A stretch of 26,411 nt of DNA from assembly GCA_002373205.1 (NCBI GenBank), contig DFJV01000054.1, forward strand, positions 1 to 26,411. Reading direction: 5' to 3'. The position numbers were made by a program, and so were the translations under genes. The DNA comes from Treponema sp. UBA3662. Its GTDB lineage: Bacteria; Spirochaetota; Spirochaetia; Treponematales; Treponemataceae. The notes below the pieces were generated by a model. That model was not told the DNA's origin, did no database searches, and worked only from the letters and a program-made list of their open reading frames with translations. Positions 1 through 7,186 of the stretch are shown here, one piece after another. Numbering within the stretch: position 1 is the stretch's first letter; every line of letters begins with the position of its first letter.

Positions 1-85
1 GGTACTGTATAACCGTTCCAGCGGGCATTGTTTGAAAGTTCCCAGTGTCCTTTTTTATCTGCACCGATACGTTTTATTATGCCAT
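1..85 (-). CDS. Possible 5' end of an unrecognised gene leaving the window; start unclear
   Basis: On the minus strand, the frame from about position 80 to the window edge reads IKRIGADKKGHWELSN and then NARWNGYTV, which looks like protein. No normal start codon opens this frame: it begins with two ATA codons. An ATG sits at 85-83, six bases after a TATAAT box, but runs into TAA after two codons. One extra base after ATGGC would join this ATG to the protein-like frame. It could therefore be a frameshifted start, a rare start codon, or no gene at all. Only about 26 codons are visible and I do not recognise the family. Confidence 0.3.
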
Positions 86-91
86 ATCCCC

Positions 92-100
92 ATTATACCA
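92..100 (-). promoter_or_regulatory. Extended -10 promoter reading toward the window start
   Basis: The minus strand reads TGGTATAAT, a perfect TATAAT with the TGn extension. No good -35 hexamer lies upstream, which is common for extended -10 promoters. The expected transcription start is near 85, at the ATG discussed for the possible partial gene. This is sequence match only. Confidence 0.4.
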
Positions 101-150
101 CAAAATCGAAGAAATTAAAAGTTTGCAAAAAAAGGCTTGTGTAAAAGACG

Positions 151-325
151 CGCAAGGGATTGGAGCCGCGCCGGAGGCGTTCCCGGTGGGTGAATTGTTA
201 GGGGTGTTTTTAGTGATGATTAAAATGGCACTGCGGGCAGGATGAAAAGTTTTTAGGAACAACCACCGGGAATGGAGCGCGTAAGACGCGGAACGGCGGA
301 AAGCCCGGTTTTTGCGGAAGCAAAA
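151..325 (+). repeat. Dispersed repeat element, copy E, with a hairpin insert
   Basis: The copy contains the two boxes of the family: GGGATTGGAGCCGCGC near 156 and GAATGGAGCG...GGAACGGCGGAAAGCCCGG near 270-310. The boxes are separated by a segment bounded by a perfect 10-bp inverted repeat (180-189 with 263-272, TTCCCGGTGG/CCACCGGGAA). Short open frames on both strands here look like chance. The rest of 1-390 holds no gene I can support apart from the possible partial one at the edge. Confidence 0.6.
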
Positions 326-335
326 ATGCGCCCAT

Positions 336-369
336 AAAAAAAAGCCCTGCAACAAATGCGTTACAGGGC
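336..369 (-). terminator. Rho-independent terminator of the oad operon
   Basis: On the minus strand a 10-bp stem (GCCCTGTAAC / GTTGCAGGGC, one G-U pair) with a 6-base loop is followed at once by eight T residues. It lies about 20 bp after the oadB stop codon, so it ends the oadG-oadA-oadB transcript. Confidence 0.9.
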
Positions 370-390
370 ATTGCGATAAAGTTTATGTTA

Positions 391-1836
391 TTACAAACCG
401 TACGTGGCTATAAAGACACCGGCTGCAATTGCGGTTCCGATAACGCCAGAAACGTTGGGACCCATTGCATTCATCAGGAGGAAGTTTGAAGGATCAAATT
501 CCTGGCCAACCTTGTTTGCAACGCGGGCTGCCATAGGAACGGCAGAAACACCGGCTGAACCGATAAGCGGATTGATTTTCTTTCCCTTCGGGAGGAAGAG
601 GTTCATGATTTTTGCCATGCACAAACCGCCAGCTGTAGCCACAGCGAATGCCACAAGTCCAAGAAGGATGATTCCGGCAGACTCTGGGCGGATGATGTTT
701 TCAGGAGTCATCTGGCTTCCGACGCCAAGAGAAAGCAAAATGGATACGATGTTCATAAGTTCGTTTTCCATTGTCTTTGAAAGGCGCTGTACACAACCTG
801 CTTCGTGTACAAAGTTACCGAATGCAAGCATACCGATAAGAGGTGCTGCTGGTGGCAAAAGAAGGATTGTAAGAATAAGGAGCATAATCGGGAAAAGCAC
901 ACGCTCTGTCTTGCTTACAGGGCGAAGCTGATCCATGTGAATCAGGCGTTCCTTCTTTGTGGTAAGAAGCTTCATAATTGGTGGCTGAATCATTGGAACA
1001 AGTGCCATGTACGAATATGCGGCAACTGCGATTACCGCCATAAGCTCTGGTGCGAGTTTACCGGAAACGTAAATAGAAGTCGGACCGTCTGCACCACCGA
1101 TGATTGCGATTGCACAAGCCTGCATGATGTTGTAGTTGAGACCAAAGATGTCCATTATAGCAACGCCAAAGAGCGTAAAGAATACGCCGAACTGTGCGGC
1201 ACCGCCAAGGATTGCAGTCTTTGGGTTAGCGATAAGCGGGCCAAAGTCCGTCATTGCACCAATGCCCATAAAGATGAGCATGGGGAAGAATTCGTTTCCA
1301 ACACCAGCCTTGTAGATGATTGCAAGCATACCGTCGGGAAGGTTTCCCATACCAGCACCCGGAATGTTTACAAGAATCGTACCGAATCCAATCGGGATAA
1401 GGAGAAGCGGTTCAAATCCCTTTGCAACTGCAAGGTATACAATAAGGAAGCCGACCGCAATCATGATTACGTACTGCCAGCCTGGCTTTGCGGGAGAGTT
1501 TGCAAGTTCTGCCTCGCCAGCCTTCTTTTTTGCTTCAGCTTCCAAAGCCTTTCTTTGGGACTCTGCCCTTTCCTCTGCGGTTTCCTGATGAATCATCTTG
1601 TAGATACCGGTGGACTTTCCAATGTTCCTGATGAACTGTGTTACGGAAATGTCCTTTGAACCGTGCCAGTCTTCCGTACCTACGATTACCCTTTCAAGAC
1701 CTTCGCTATTTGTGGCCGCAGCAGCACTGCCGTCACTTGCCAAAGCCTTTGTGCCAAAAGAAACAACTCCAGCGGCAAAAAGCATGACAAGCATGATAAG
1801 GAATATTTTCTTGCTATACTGAACTTTTGAATTCAT
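391..1836 (-). CDS. oadB: Sodium-pumping decarboxylase, beta subunit (OadB)
   Basis: This is the membrane subunit that decarboxylates carboxybiotin on the alpha subunit and couples this to Na+ export. Seen: many hydrophobic segments from about residue 120 to the end, the family block GFEPLLLIPIGFG (140-152), the GGADGPTSIY motif (247-256) that holds an Asp essential for Na+ translocation in known homologues, and a conserved C-terminal stretch with GPNVSGVIGTA. The 481 residues exceed the usual length of about 380-430. The extra part is N-terminal: a signal-like hydrophobic segment (10-27), a polar stretch, and a charged Ala/Glu/Lys-rich, coiled-coil-like segment (83-108) before the first conserved membrane helix. 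GGAG precedes the ATG, and the oadA stop is 15 bp upstream. The true acid substrate (oxaloacetate or another) is inferred from oadA. Confidence 0.93.
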   Translation of the reverse strand: MNSKVQYSKKIFLIMLVMLFAAGVVSFGTKALASDGSAAAATNSEGLERVIVGTEDWHGSKDISVTQFIRNIGKSTGIYKMIHQETAEERAESQRKALEAEAKKKAGEAELANSPAKPGWQYVIMIAVGFLIVYLAVAKGFEPLLLIPIGFGTILVNIPGAGMGNLPDGMLAIIYKAGVGNEFFPMLIFMGIGAMTDFGPLIANPKTAILGGAAQFGVFFTLFGVAIMDIFGLNYNIMQACAIAIIGGADGPTSIYVSGKLAPELMAVIAVAAYSYMALVPMIQPPIMKLLTTKKERLIHMDQLRPVSKTERVLFPIMLLILTILLLPPAAPLIGMLAFGNFVHEAGCVQRLSKTMENELMNIVSILLSLGVGSQMTPENIIRPESAGIILLGLVAFAVATAGGLCMAKIMNLFLPKGKKINPLIGSAGVSAVPMAARVANKVGQEFDPSNFLLMNAMGPNVSGVIGTAIAAGVFIATYGL

Positions 1837-1851
1837 ATCTTTCTCCAGTCC

Positions 1852-3927
1852 TTAGTTGATTTCTGCTACGGGCTGACCGTTTGCAACCTGGCTGCCAACA
1901 GTAGAAAGGAAGTGAACCTTACCGTCTGCGCCAGCCTTAATTTCAAGCTCCATCTTCATGGACTCAATGATGATGATGTTGTCCGTTGCCTTTACTGTAG
2001 CGCCTTCTGAAACGCATGTGCGGAGGAGTACGCCTGCAACAGGGGCATTTACCTTCTTTCCATTTCCGGAAGCAGGTGCCGGGGCACTAGCCTGGGCAGC
2101 TGGTGCAGCAGCAGGTGCCGGTGCAGCAACAGGAGCCGGAGCAGCCTTTACCACGCCGCCGATTGTAGCAAGAACCTGTCCGTTTGTAATCTGGGTTCCA
2201 GTTGGAACTGTATATGTGATTGTTCCGTCTTCAGTAGCCTTTACTTCAAGCTCCATCTTCATGGACTCAACGATGATTACAGTCTGTCCCTTAGAAACCT
2301 TTGTGCCGTTTGCAAAGCACTGCTTAAGCAAAGTACCCGCAACAGGAGCCTTAACGTCAACACCGCCAACTGCCACTGGAGCTGAAGCTGCAGCCGCAGG
2401 AGCTGAACCTGCCGCACCAAATGCAACCGTATAAGGTGTTCCGTTTACAGAAATATTTCCCTTTCCGTCTGAAGTAACAGAATAAGAAGTGCTGTTTACT
2501 GTGATTGTGTAAGAGCCGCCCTTTGAAGAAGATTCAGAAGCAGGAGCTGCAACCTTGCCGAATGTTTCCTTTGCGTCTACAGGACCATTTGCGCGGTTCT
2601 TAAAGAATCCAGGAGCAACCTTGGGGAACATAGCATAAGTCAATACGTCTTCTTCTGAACCGTTACCGCCGTTTGCCTTAGCTTCTGCAACCATCTTGTC
2701 CCATTCAGGCTCAATCTTGTCTGCTGGACGGCATGTAAGAACTTCATCCATCTTGTTCTGTTCAAGAGCCTTCTTTACCAAGTCCTTGTTTGGTTCAGCA
2801 GGAAGCTTTCCGTACTTTCCAACAAGAAGGTCGCGGAATTCCTGCGTCATGTTGTTGTATCGGCCAAAGAGTACGTTGAATACAGCCTGTGTTCCAACAA
2901 TCTGGCTTGTAGGTGTTACAAGAGGAACATAGCCTACGTCCTTGTGAACAAGTGAAAGTTCCTTAAGAACGTCGTCCATTTTGTCTGCCTTACCCTGCTG
3001 CTTAAGCTGGCTTTCCAAGTTGGAGAGCATACCGCCCGGAACCTGGGATGTAAGGATGCGTGTATCTGCACCAAGGAATTTGGACTCAAGAGAAGCGTAG
3101 TGTGTGCGAACTTCGCGGAAGTAAGCGGCAATTTCAAGAAGGGCCTTTGTGTCAAGGCCAGTGTCGTATTCAGTGCCCTTGAGCATTTCTACAACAGTTT
3201 CTGTAGGGCTGTGGCTTGTACCCATACCCATGGAAGAAATTGCGGTGTCAAGAACGTCTGCACCTGCTTCTGCAGCCTTAAGCTCTGTGGCAACAGAAAG
3301 GCCTGTCGTTGAGTGTGTGTGGATTTCTACAGGAAGGTCGCAAGCCTTCTTTACAGCCTTTACAAGGTCGTATGCAACATAAGGCTTGAGCAAACCGGAC
3401 ATATCCTTAATACAGATTGAATCTGCACCAAATTCTGCATAAGTCTTTGCAAGCTCTGCATATTTTTCTATTGTATGGTAAGGGGTTACGGCATAAGAAA
3501 TTGCCATCTGAACATGCTTGCCGGTCTTTTTAGCGGCCTTTGTAGCGCGTTCAAGGTTGCGTGGGTCGTTGCAGGCATCAAAAATGCGGAAAACGTCAAT
3601 GCCGTTCTTTGCACAGGCTTCAACAAACTTGTCTACAACATCGTCTGCATAGTGGCGGTATCCCAAAAGGTTCTGTCCGCGCAAGAGCATCATAATCTTA
3701 TTATTAGGCAAAGCGGCGTGGAGCTTGCGCAAGCGTTCCCACGGATCTTCGTTCAAAAAGCGGATACAGCTGTCGTATGTAGCTCCACCCCAGCCTTCAA
3801 CTGCCCAGTAACCAATCTTGTCAATCATGGGGCATGCGGGGAGCATATCTGCCGTAGTCATGCGTGTAGCGTGCAGTGACTGATGGGCATCGCGTAAAAC
3901 CAATTCGGAAATTCCAACCTTAGACAT
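1852..3927 (-). CDS. oadA: Oxaloacetate decarboxylase alpha subunit with two biotinyl domains (OadA)
   Basis: This is the carboxyltransferase and biotin carrier of the Na+ pump: it moves the carboxyl group of oxaloacetate to biotin, leaving pyruvate. Seen: an N-terminal HMG-CoA-lyase-like TIM barrel starting LVLRDAHQSLHATRM (metal-site Asp13), active-site lysine in ICIKDMSG (Lys174) and metal-binding HTHST (His203, His205). A PYC/OAD-type conserved domain follows to about residue 470. Then come two separate biotinyl domains, both with ESMKMELE (acceptor lysines near 557 and 658), joined by an Ala/Pro-rich linker (about 588-612). Characterised OadA proteins normally carry one such domain, which explains the 691-residue length. 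GAGG lies five bases before the ATG. Lies between oadG and oadB in the usual gamma-alpha-beta order. A pyruvate carboxylase B subunit is a less likely reading given oadB and oadG. Confidence 0.94.
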   Translation of the reverse strand: MSKVGISELVLRDAHQSLHATRMTTADMLPACPMIDKIGYWAVEGWGGATYDSCIRFLNEDPWERLRKLHAALPNNKIMMLLRGQNLLGYRHYADDVVDKFVEACAKNGIDVFRIFDACNDPRNLERATKAAKKTGKHVQMAISYAVTPYHTIEKYAELAKTYAEFGADSICIKDMSGLLKPYVAYDLVKAVKKACDLPVEIHTHSTTGLSVATELKAAEAGADVLDTAISSMGMGTSHSPTETVVEMLKGTEYDTGLDTKALLEIAAYFREVRTHYASLESKFLGADTRILTSQVPGGMLSNLESQLKQQGKADKMDDVLKELSLVHKDVGYVPLVTPTSQIVGTQAVFNVLFGRYNNMTQEFRDLLVGKYGKLPAEPNKDLVKKALEQNKMDEVLTCRPADKIEPEWDKMVAEAKANGGNGSEEDVLTYAMFPKVAPGFFKNRANGPVDAKETFGKVAAPASESSSKGGSYTITVNSTSYSVTSDGKGNISVNGTPYTVAFGAAGSAPAAAASAPVAVGGVDVKAPVAGTLLKQCFANGTKVSKGQTVIIVESMKMELEVKATEDGTITYTVPTGTQITNGQVLATIGGVVKAAPAPVAAPAPAAAPAAQASAPAPASGNGKKVNAPVAGVLLRTCVSEGATVKATDNIIIIESMKMELEIKAGADGKVHFLSTVGSQVANGQPVAEIN

Positions 3928-4004
3928 AAAAACCTCTCTATAATTTACGGAAATCTTCCATATATAATATTTTCTTGTTAAGCGAGTAAAAAAGCGGCTA
4001 AATT

Positions 4005-4265
4005 TTAGGCTTCTTTCTCATGGATGGCAGCGGCAATTGCTGCAACAAGGGCACCATTGTCTGCCTGGGAAGCTGCGGGGGCAATGCCAGAGGCGGCAGA
4101 AGCGGCAGAAGCAGCAGGCGGTTCAGCCTTGTCCCAACCAAAAAGATAAATCACGCCGTGAAGCAGATTCATTGCTCCGATCATTATAATCAGAAACGCA
4201 AAAACCACACACATTCCGAGCAAAGTCAAAATTCCGCTCTGCTCCAGCATCTGGGCGATAGTCAT
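4005..4265 (-). CDS. oadG: Sodium-pumping decarboxylase, gamma subunit (OadG)
   Basis: This small membrane subunit holds the alpha and beta subunits together and helps assembly. The 86-residue protein has one hydrophobic helix at about 12-36 (ILTLLGMCVVFAFLI...) and an Ala/Pro-rich tail ending in a short charged segment, the standard OadG layout. It is the first gene of the operon; oadA starts 77 bp further on. GGAGG lies six bases before the ATG. Sequence conservation in this family is low, so the call rests on size, layout and position. Confidence 0.88.
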   Translation of the reverse strand: MTIAQMLEQSGILTLLGMCVVFAFLIIMIGAMNLLHGVIYLFGWDKAEPPAASAASAASGIAPAASQADNGALVAAIAAAIHEKEA

Positions 4266-4326
4266 AAGTCCTCCAAAAGAAAAAACGAAAAATTCGGTTG
4301 CATACCACTATAAAGAATTTTTTGGG

Positions 4327-4332
4327 ATTATA
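4327..4332 (-). promoter_or_regulatory. Putative -10 box of the oad operon
   Basis: A perfect TATAAT on the minus strand lies about 60 bp upstream of the oadG ATG. The matching -35 position falls at the end of repeat copy A and is a poor match, so the promoter may depend on an activator or on the repeat boundary. Weak evidence beyond the -10 box. Confidence 0.5.
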
Positions 4333-4352
4333 CAATAGATGTTCTTTAATTT

Positions 4353-4619
4353 GGAGCCACTTTTATGGTTAAACTGTGCCCGGCACTCCGTGACCGGTCA
4401 AACTCCGCGGCATTTTATCCTGTAAAACAAGTAGCGCCACGGACGGCGCGTCATTAGTTGGCAAACGAAACTGGCAAGTTTTCGCCAGAAAACTTGCGGG
4501 ATAAAATGCCACGGAGGTGGTTTATCCCGCTTTCCAGGGTTCCGCTTTCGCTCCAGCCTCCTCACTTCGTTGCGGTGGCCGGCTACGCCGCCCTTCCAAT
4601 CGGGGCTAGGCTCTATTTG
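4353..4619 (-). repeat. Dispersed repeat element, copy A (full, with three-arm alternative stem)
   Basis: About 265 bp, closely matched by 23923-24180. On the plus strand the order is: shared edge TTTATGG(T)TAAACTGTGCCCGG, arm 1 (4403-4420), hairpin GCGCC-ACGGAC-GGCGC (4434-4449), hairpin GCAAGTTTTC-GCCA-GAAAACTTGC (4474-4497), arm 2 (4496-4516), arm 3 (4521-4530), then the two-box module ending in CCAATCGGGGCTAGGC. Arm 2 is complementary to both arm 1 (12 bp, up to 18 with one mismatch) and arm 3 (10 bp), so the two stems exclude each other. It sits between an unrecognised gene and the oadG promoter. There is no convincing coding frame; a 119-codon plus-strand frame through it is probably chance. 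Confidence 0.8.
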
Positions 4620-4650
4620 TATTCGCTGACCACAAAAAGGCCATTTTTAA

Positions 4651-5046
4651 CTAATTTATGCTTGCATATTCAAAAAGCAAATATAAGTCTATGCAGTCCT
4701 TGCCATAAATGCACAAAGAACCGTCCTTGTTTGCCTCGTCAACATATCCGTCCACACTTTTCCCTTCCTTACTGCTTCCAAAAAAGAAAAGCCTCTCCCC
4801 CAAGCGCGACTCCTTGAATTCTATAAAAAAAGTGGCTTCCGGCTCAATTTCCTTGCATTCGCAGGCAAAAGCATCCTTATCAGACGCATGGTAAAGCAAA
4901 AGAAGGTTTTCTTTTATCTCTATAAAATACCTGCACTTAAAATCATTCGAAAAGTCCCCAAACAAATCATCTTCGCTTTTTAAAACCTTGTCACCGCACT
5001 TCTCTATAACAAGCGAAGGTAAAATTCTATATGCTTTTCCACCCAC
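4651..5046 (-). CDS. Hypothetical protein, unrecognised; start uncertain
   Basis: A 131-residue acidic, soluble-looking protein rich in Phe, Glu and Lys, with no signal peptide, membrane helix or motif that I recognise. Composition and alternating hydrophobic pattern (CRYFIEIKENLLLLYH, EATFFIEFKES) suggest a real beta-rich protein. The first usable start is a GTG (5046-5044) without a clear ribosome site. The open frame goes on upstream for 13 codons reading ESVKVLSTKHV, which also looks like protein and could begin at an ATT codon (5079-5077). Either a rare start is used or the 5' end has been lost next to repeat copy F. It stands alone between two repeat elements. Confidence 0.5.
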   Translation of the reverse strand: MGGKAYRILPSLVIEKCGDKVLKSEDDLFGDFSNDFKCRYFIEIKENLLLLYHASDKDAFACECKEIEPEATFFIEFKESRLGERLFFFGSSKEGKSVDGYVDEANKDGSLCIYGKDCIDLYLLFEYASIN

Positions 5047-5143
5047 ATGCTTCGTGCTTAGAACTTTTACCGATTCAATGGATGATTAAAATCTAAGGAA
5101 ACGCTGAATAAAGGCTATATTTTTTCTTGTGCGGCCGCGTTAA

Positions 5144-5262
5144 GGATTGAAGGGGCCCGCCGCAGGCGGGTTGCGGAACGGAGTGGAGCAATGGAGGCGA
5201 AGGCCGGTTCTCGCAACGAAGTTTCAAGCGACCCCGGAAAGCCTGACCCCGCGCATGCGGGG
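5144..5262 (+). repeat. Dispersed repeat element, copy F
   Basis: Carries both boxes of the family on the plus strand: GGATTGAAGGGGC near 5144 and GCAATGGAGGCGAAGGCCGG near 5188, ending with CCCCGGAAAGCC. Internal hairpins include CCCGCCGCAGGCGGG and CCCCGCGCATGCGGGG (5247-5262). Just after it, the 13-mer ACGCCCAGAGAAT occurs twice, 22 bp apart (5265-5277, 5287-5299). The stretch 5047-5345 otherwise holds only the nnr promoter. Confidence 0.55.
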
Positions 5263-5310
5263 GAACGCCCAGAGAATCTTCCAGGTACGCCCAGAGAATG
5301 CTTAGCAGAA

Positions 5311-5339
5311 TTGAAATTTGACGAGGGATTTTTTATAAT
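5311..5339 (+). promoter_or_regulatory. Strong promoter of the NAD(P)HX repair gene, predicted leaderless
   Basis: TTGAAA (5311-5316), a 17-bp spacer and a perfect TATAAT (5334-5339). The expected transcription start, about seven bases after the -10 box, coincides with the A of the ATG at 5346. No Shine-Dalgarno sequence lies in the last 15 bases before that ATG. The mRNA would thus have no leader. Confidence 0.75.
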
Positions 5340-5345
5340 CATTTT

Positions 5346-6821
5346 ATGCAGAAGATTTTTTTTGATTCAAGGATACTGGACAAGGCGGCAAGGGATGCTT
5401 TTGGACTTACGGAAGACATAATGATGGAAAACGCGGCCATGGCTTTGGAAAAGGAAGTGGCTGCAGAAGAAAATGTCCTTATCGCTACAGGGAGCGGAAA
5501 CAACGGCGGTGACGGCTGGGCTCTTGCGCGGAGGATTTGCGCGGCTGGTAAAAAGCTTACGGTTCTTGAAGCCCTGGAGGCAAAGAGCGAAGCCTGTCTT
5601 TTGCAAAAGGAGAGGGCGCTTAAATGCGGGGTGAATGTTGTAAATGCAAAGGATGCGGAAAATTTTCTGAATGAAAATGGCAATGGCTTTGGCTGCGCGG
5701 TAGACTGCGTGTTTGGAAGCGGCTTTCACGGTGAGTTTACGGATGAAATAAAATGCCTGATGAAAAAGCTTAATGCACTTGAATGCAAGAAGATTGCCTG
5801 CGACATACCGTCTGGCCTTGACTCTTACGGAAATGCGGCGGAAGATTTTTTTATGGCGGACACTACGGTTACGATGGGGGCCTTAAAGCTTGCCCTTTTT
5901 AGCAGCACGGCAAAGGATGCTTGCGGAAAAATTGTAGTGGCAGGCCTTGGCATTGACCGGGAATTGTTTGAAAGCGGAACAGAAGAGATTGCCATGCTTC
6001 TTGAAGAAAGCGACCTTAGCCTTCCCCACAGGAAAAAGCAGAACGTAAACAAGGGAACTTTTGGGCACACAGCTATTGTTGCAGGCGAAAAAACAGGGGC
6101 AGCCCTTATTGCGGCAAATGCGGCACTGCGTTTTGGTTCTGGGCTTGTTACGCTTGTGGCAAAGGATGCGGCAAAAAATGCGGACAAAAAAAACATTTCC
6201 TGCGAGCTTATGGCGGCAGAAGACTTTCCTGCAAACACATCTGCTGTAGGGCTTGGAATGGGGCTTGGCAGAAGTGAAGAAGACAGTGCGGCTTACCTTG
6301 ACTTTCTTGAAAAAAATGAGGATATTCCCTGCCTGCTTGATGCGGACGTTTTTTATTCGCCAAGGATAAAGGACTTTCTAAAAAAAAGGAGTGCTTCCTG
6401 CAAAAAGGCCAGCGTAGTTCTTACCCCGCACCCCAAGGAATTTTCTGTGCTGCTTGAAAACTGCGGTCTTGGGAAATATTCAACTGGGGAAGTTTGTGCA
6501 AATGCCTTTGAGCTTGCAAAAAAATTCTGCGCTTGCTTTCCCGGGGCAGTTCTTTTGCTAAAGGGGGCTGTGGTTCTTATTGCGCTTACGGAAAACGGAA
6601 AGGTATGCGTGTATGCCAATCCACACGGAAGCAATGCCCTTGCAAAGGGTGGAAGCGGAGACGTTCTTTCTGGACTTGTGGCTTCACTTTTGGCACAGGG
6701 CTGGAGCGCAAAAGAAAGCGCAGTAAACGCATCTCTTGCCCACGCACTTGCATCGCGCCTTGCACCATGCGACTATGCTCTTACACCGCTTGAGCTTATA
6801 CAGCATGTCTGTGAACTATAA
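5346..6821 (+). CDS. nnr: Bifunctional NAD(P)H-hydrate epimerase / ADP-dependent dehydratase
   Basis: This cytosolic enzyme repairs damaged, hydrated NAD(P)H: the N-terminal half interconverts the R and S forms and the C-terminal half dehydrates the S form. Seen: N-terminal YjeF_N domain (about 1-205) with GSGNNGGDG (49-57) and CDIPSGLDSYGN (152-163); C-terminal ribokinase-like domain (about 230-491) with NKGTFGHTAIVAG (235-247), LTPHPKEF (359-366) and the catalytic GGSGDVLSG block (435-443). The 491 residues match the usual fused length. It is a single gene: a minus-strand gene lies upstream and topA converges on it. The start is fixed by the frame and by the promoter, whose predicted transcript begins at this ATG. 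Commonly named nnr, yjeF or nnrD/nnrE. Confidence 0.95.
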   Translation: MQKIFFDSRILDKAARDAFGLTEDIMMENAAMALEKEVAAEENVLIATGSGNNGGDGWALARRICAAGKKLTVLEALEAKSEACLLQKERALKCGVNVVNAKDAENFLNENGNGFGCAVDCVFGSGFHGEFTDEIKCLMKKLNALECKKIACDIPSGLDSYGNAAEDFFMADTTVTMGALKLALFSSTAKDACGKIVVAGLGIDRELFESGTEEIAMLLEESDLSLPHRKKQNVNKGTFGHTAIVAGEKTGAALIAANAALRFGSGLVTLVAKDAAKNADKKNISCELMAAEDFPANTSAVGLGMGLGRSEEDSAAYLDFLEKNEDIPCLLDADVFYSPRIKDFLKKRSASCKKASVVLTPHPKEFSVLLENCGLGKYSTGEVCANAFELAKKFCACFPGAVLLLKGAVVLIALTENGKVCVYANPHGSNALAKGGSGDVLSGLVASLLAQGWSAKESAVNASLAHALASRLAPCDYALTPLELIQHVCEL

Positions 6822-6849
6822 TAATAGGGAAGAATCTTTGCATAAAAAA

Positions 6850-7064
6850 GCACGGCAGGGATTTGGGGTAAAAATTGCCTCCTTTCAATTTTTACCCCGC
6901 AAGTTTCCTTACGAAAACTTGCAAAGTTTTTACCATAACAAAATAACGCGCCCTCCTTGGCGCTATGGTAAAACCTTTAGCTCCAGCAGGCACGGCAGGG
7001 ATTGGAGGGGCGCGGAGCGTTGCCGTAAGGCAATGGAGGCGAAAGCCGGAACCCCGGAAAGCCC
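6850..7064 (+). repeat. Dispersed repeat element, copy C, with hairpin module between direct repeats
   Basis: The orientation is opposite to copies A and B. First comes the hairpin module: a perfect 13-bp stem (6865-6877 with 6886-6898), a GCAAGTTT/AAAACTTGC hairpin, a GCGCC/GGCGC hairpin and a trailing TATGGTAAAA. The two-box module follows at 6989-7064, with GGGATTGGAGGGGCGCGGAG and CAATGGAGGCGAAAGCC. The sequence GCACGGCAGGGATT occurs both before the hairpin module (6850) and at the head of the two-box module (6990), as if the hairpin module had been inserted into, or duplicated, this border. Confidence 0.7.
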
Positions 7065-7186
7065 ACAAAAAAATGGTAAGATGTTCTTTTCCCAAGCATT
7101 TGTAAAAAACAAAAGTGCCGCAAGAAAGAGATAAAAATATTTACAAAAAATTGTATGCCGAAGAAGAAATACCAGTCACACTGTAT

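Noticed and set aside
404..3879. Plus-strand frames opposite oadB and oadA (up to 284 codons)
   Set aside because: They are antisense shadows of conserved genes, without start signals or recognisable domains.
3928..4004. Separate promoter for oadA in the oadG-oadA gap
   Set aside because: AT-rich with several TATA-like strings, but no -35/-10 pair at proper spacing; co-transcription with oadG is more likely.
4458..4817. A 119-codon plus-strand frame through repeat copy A
   Set aside because: It crosses the hairpins and the two-box module, is not kept in copy B, and has no ribosome site.
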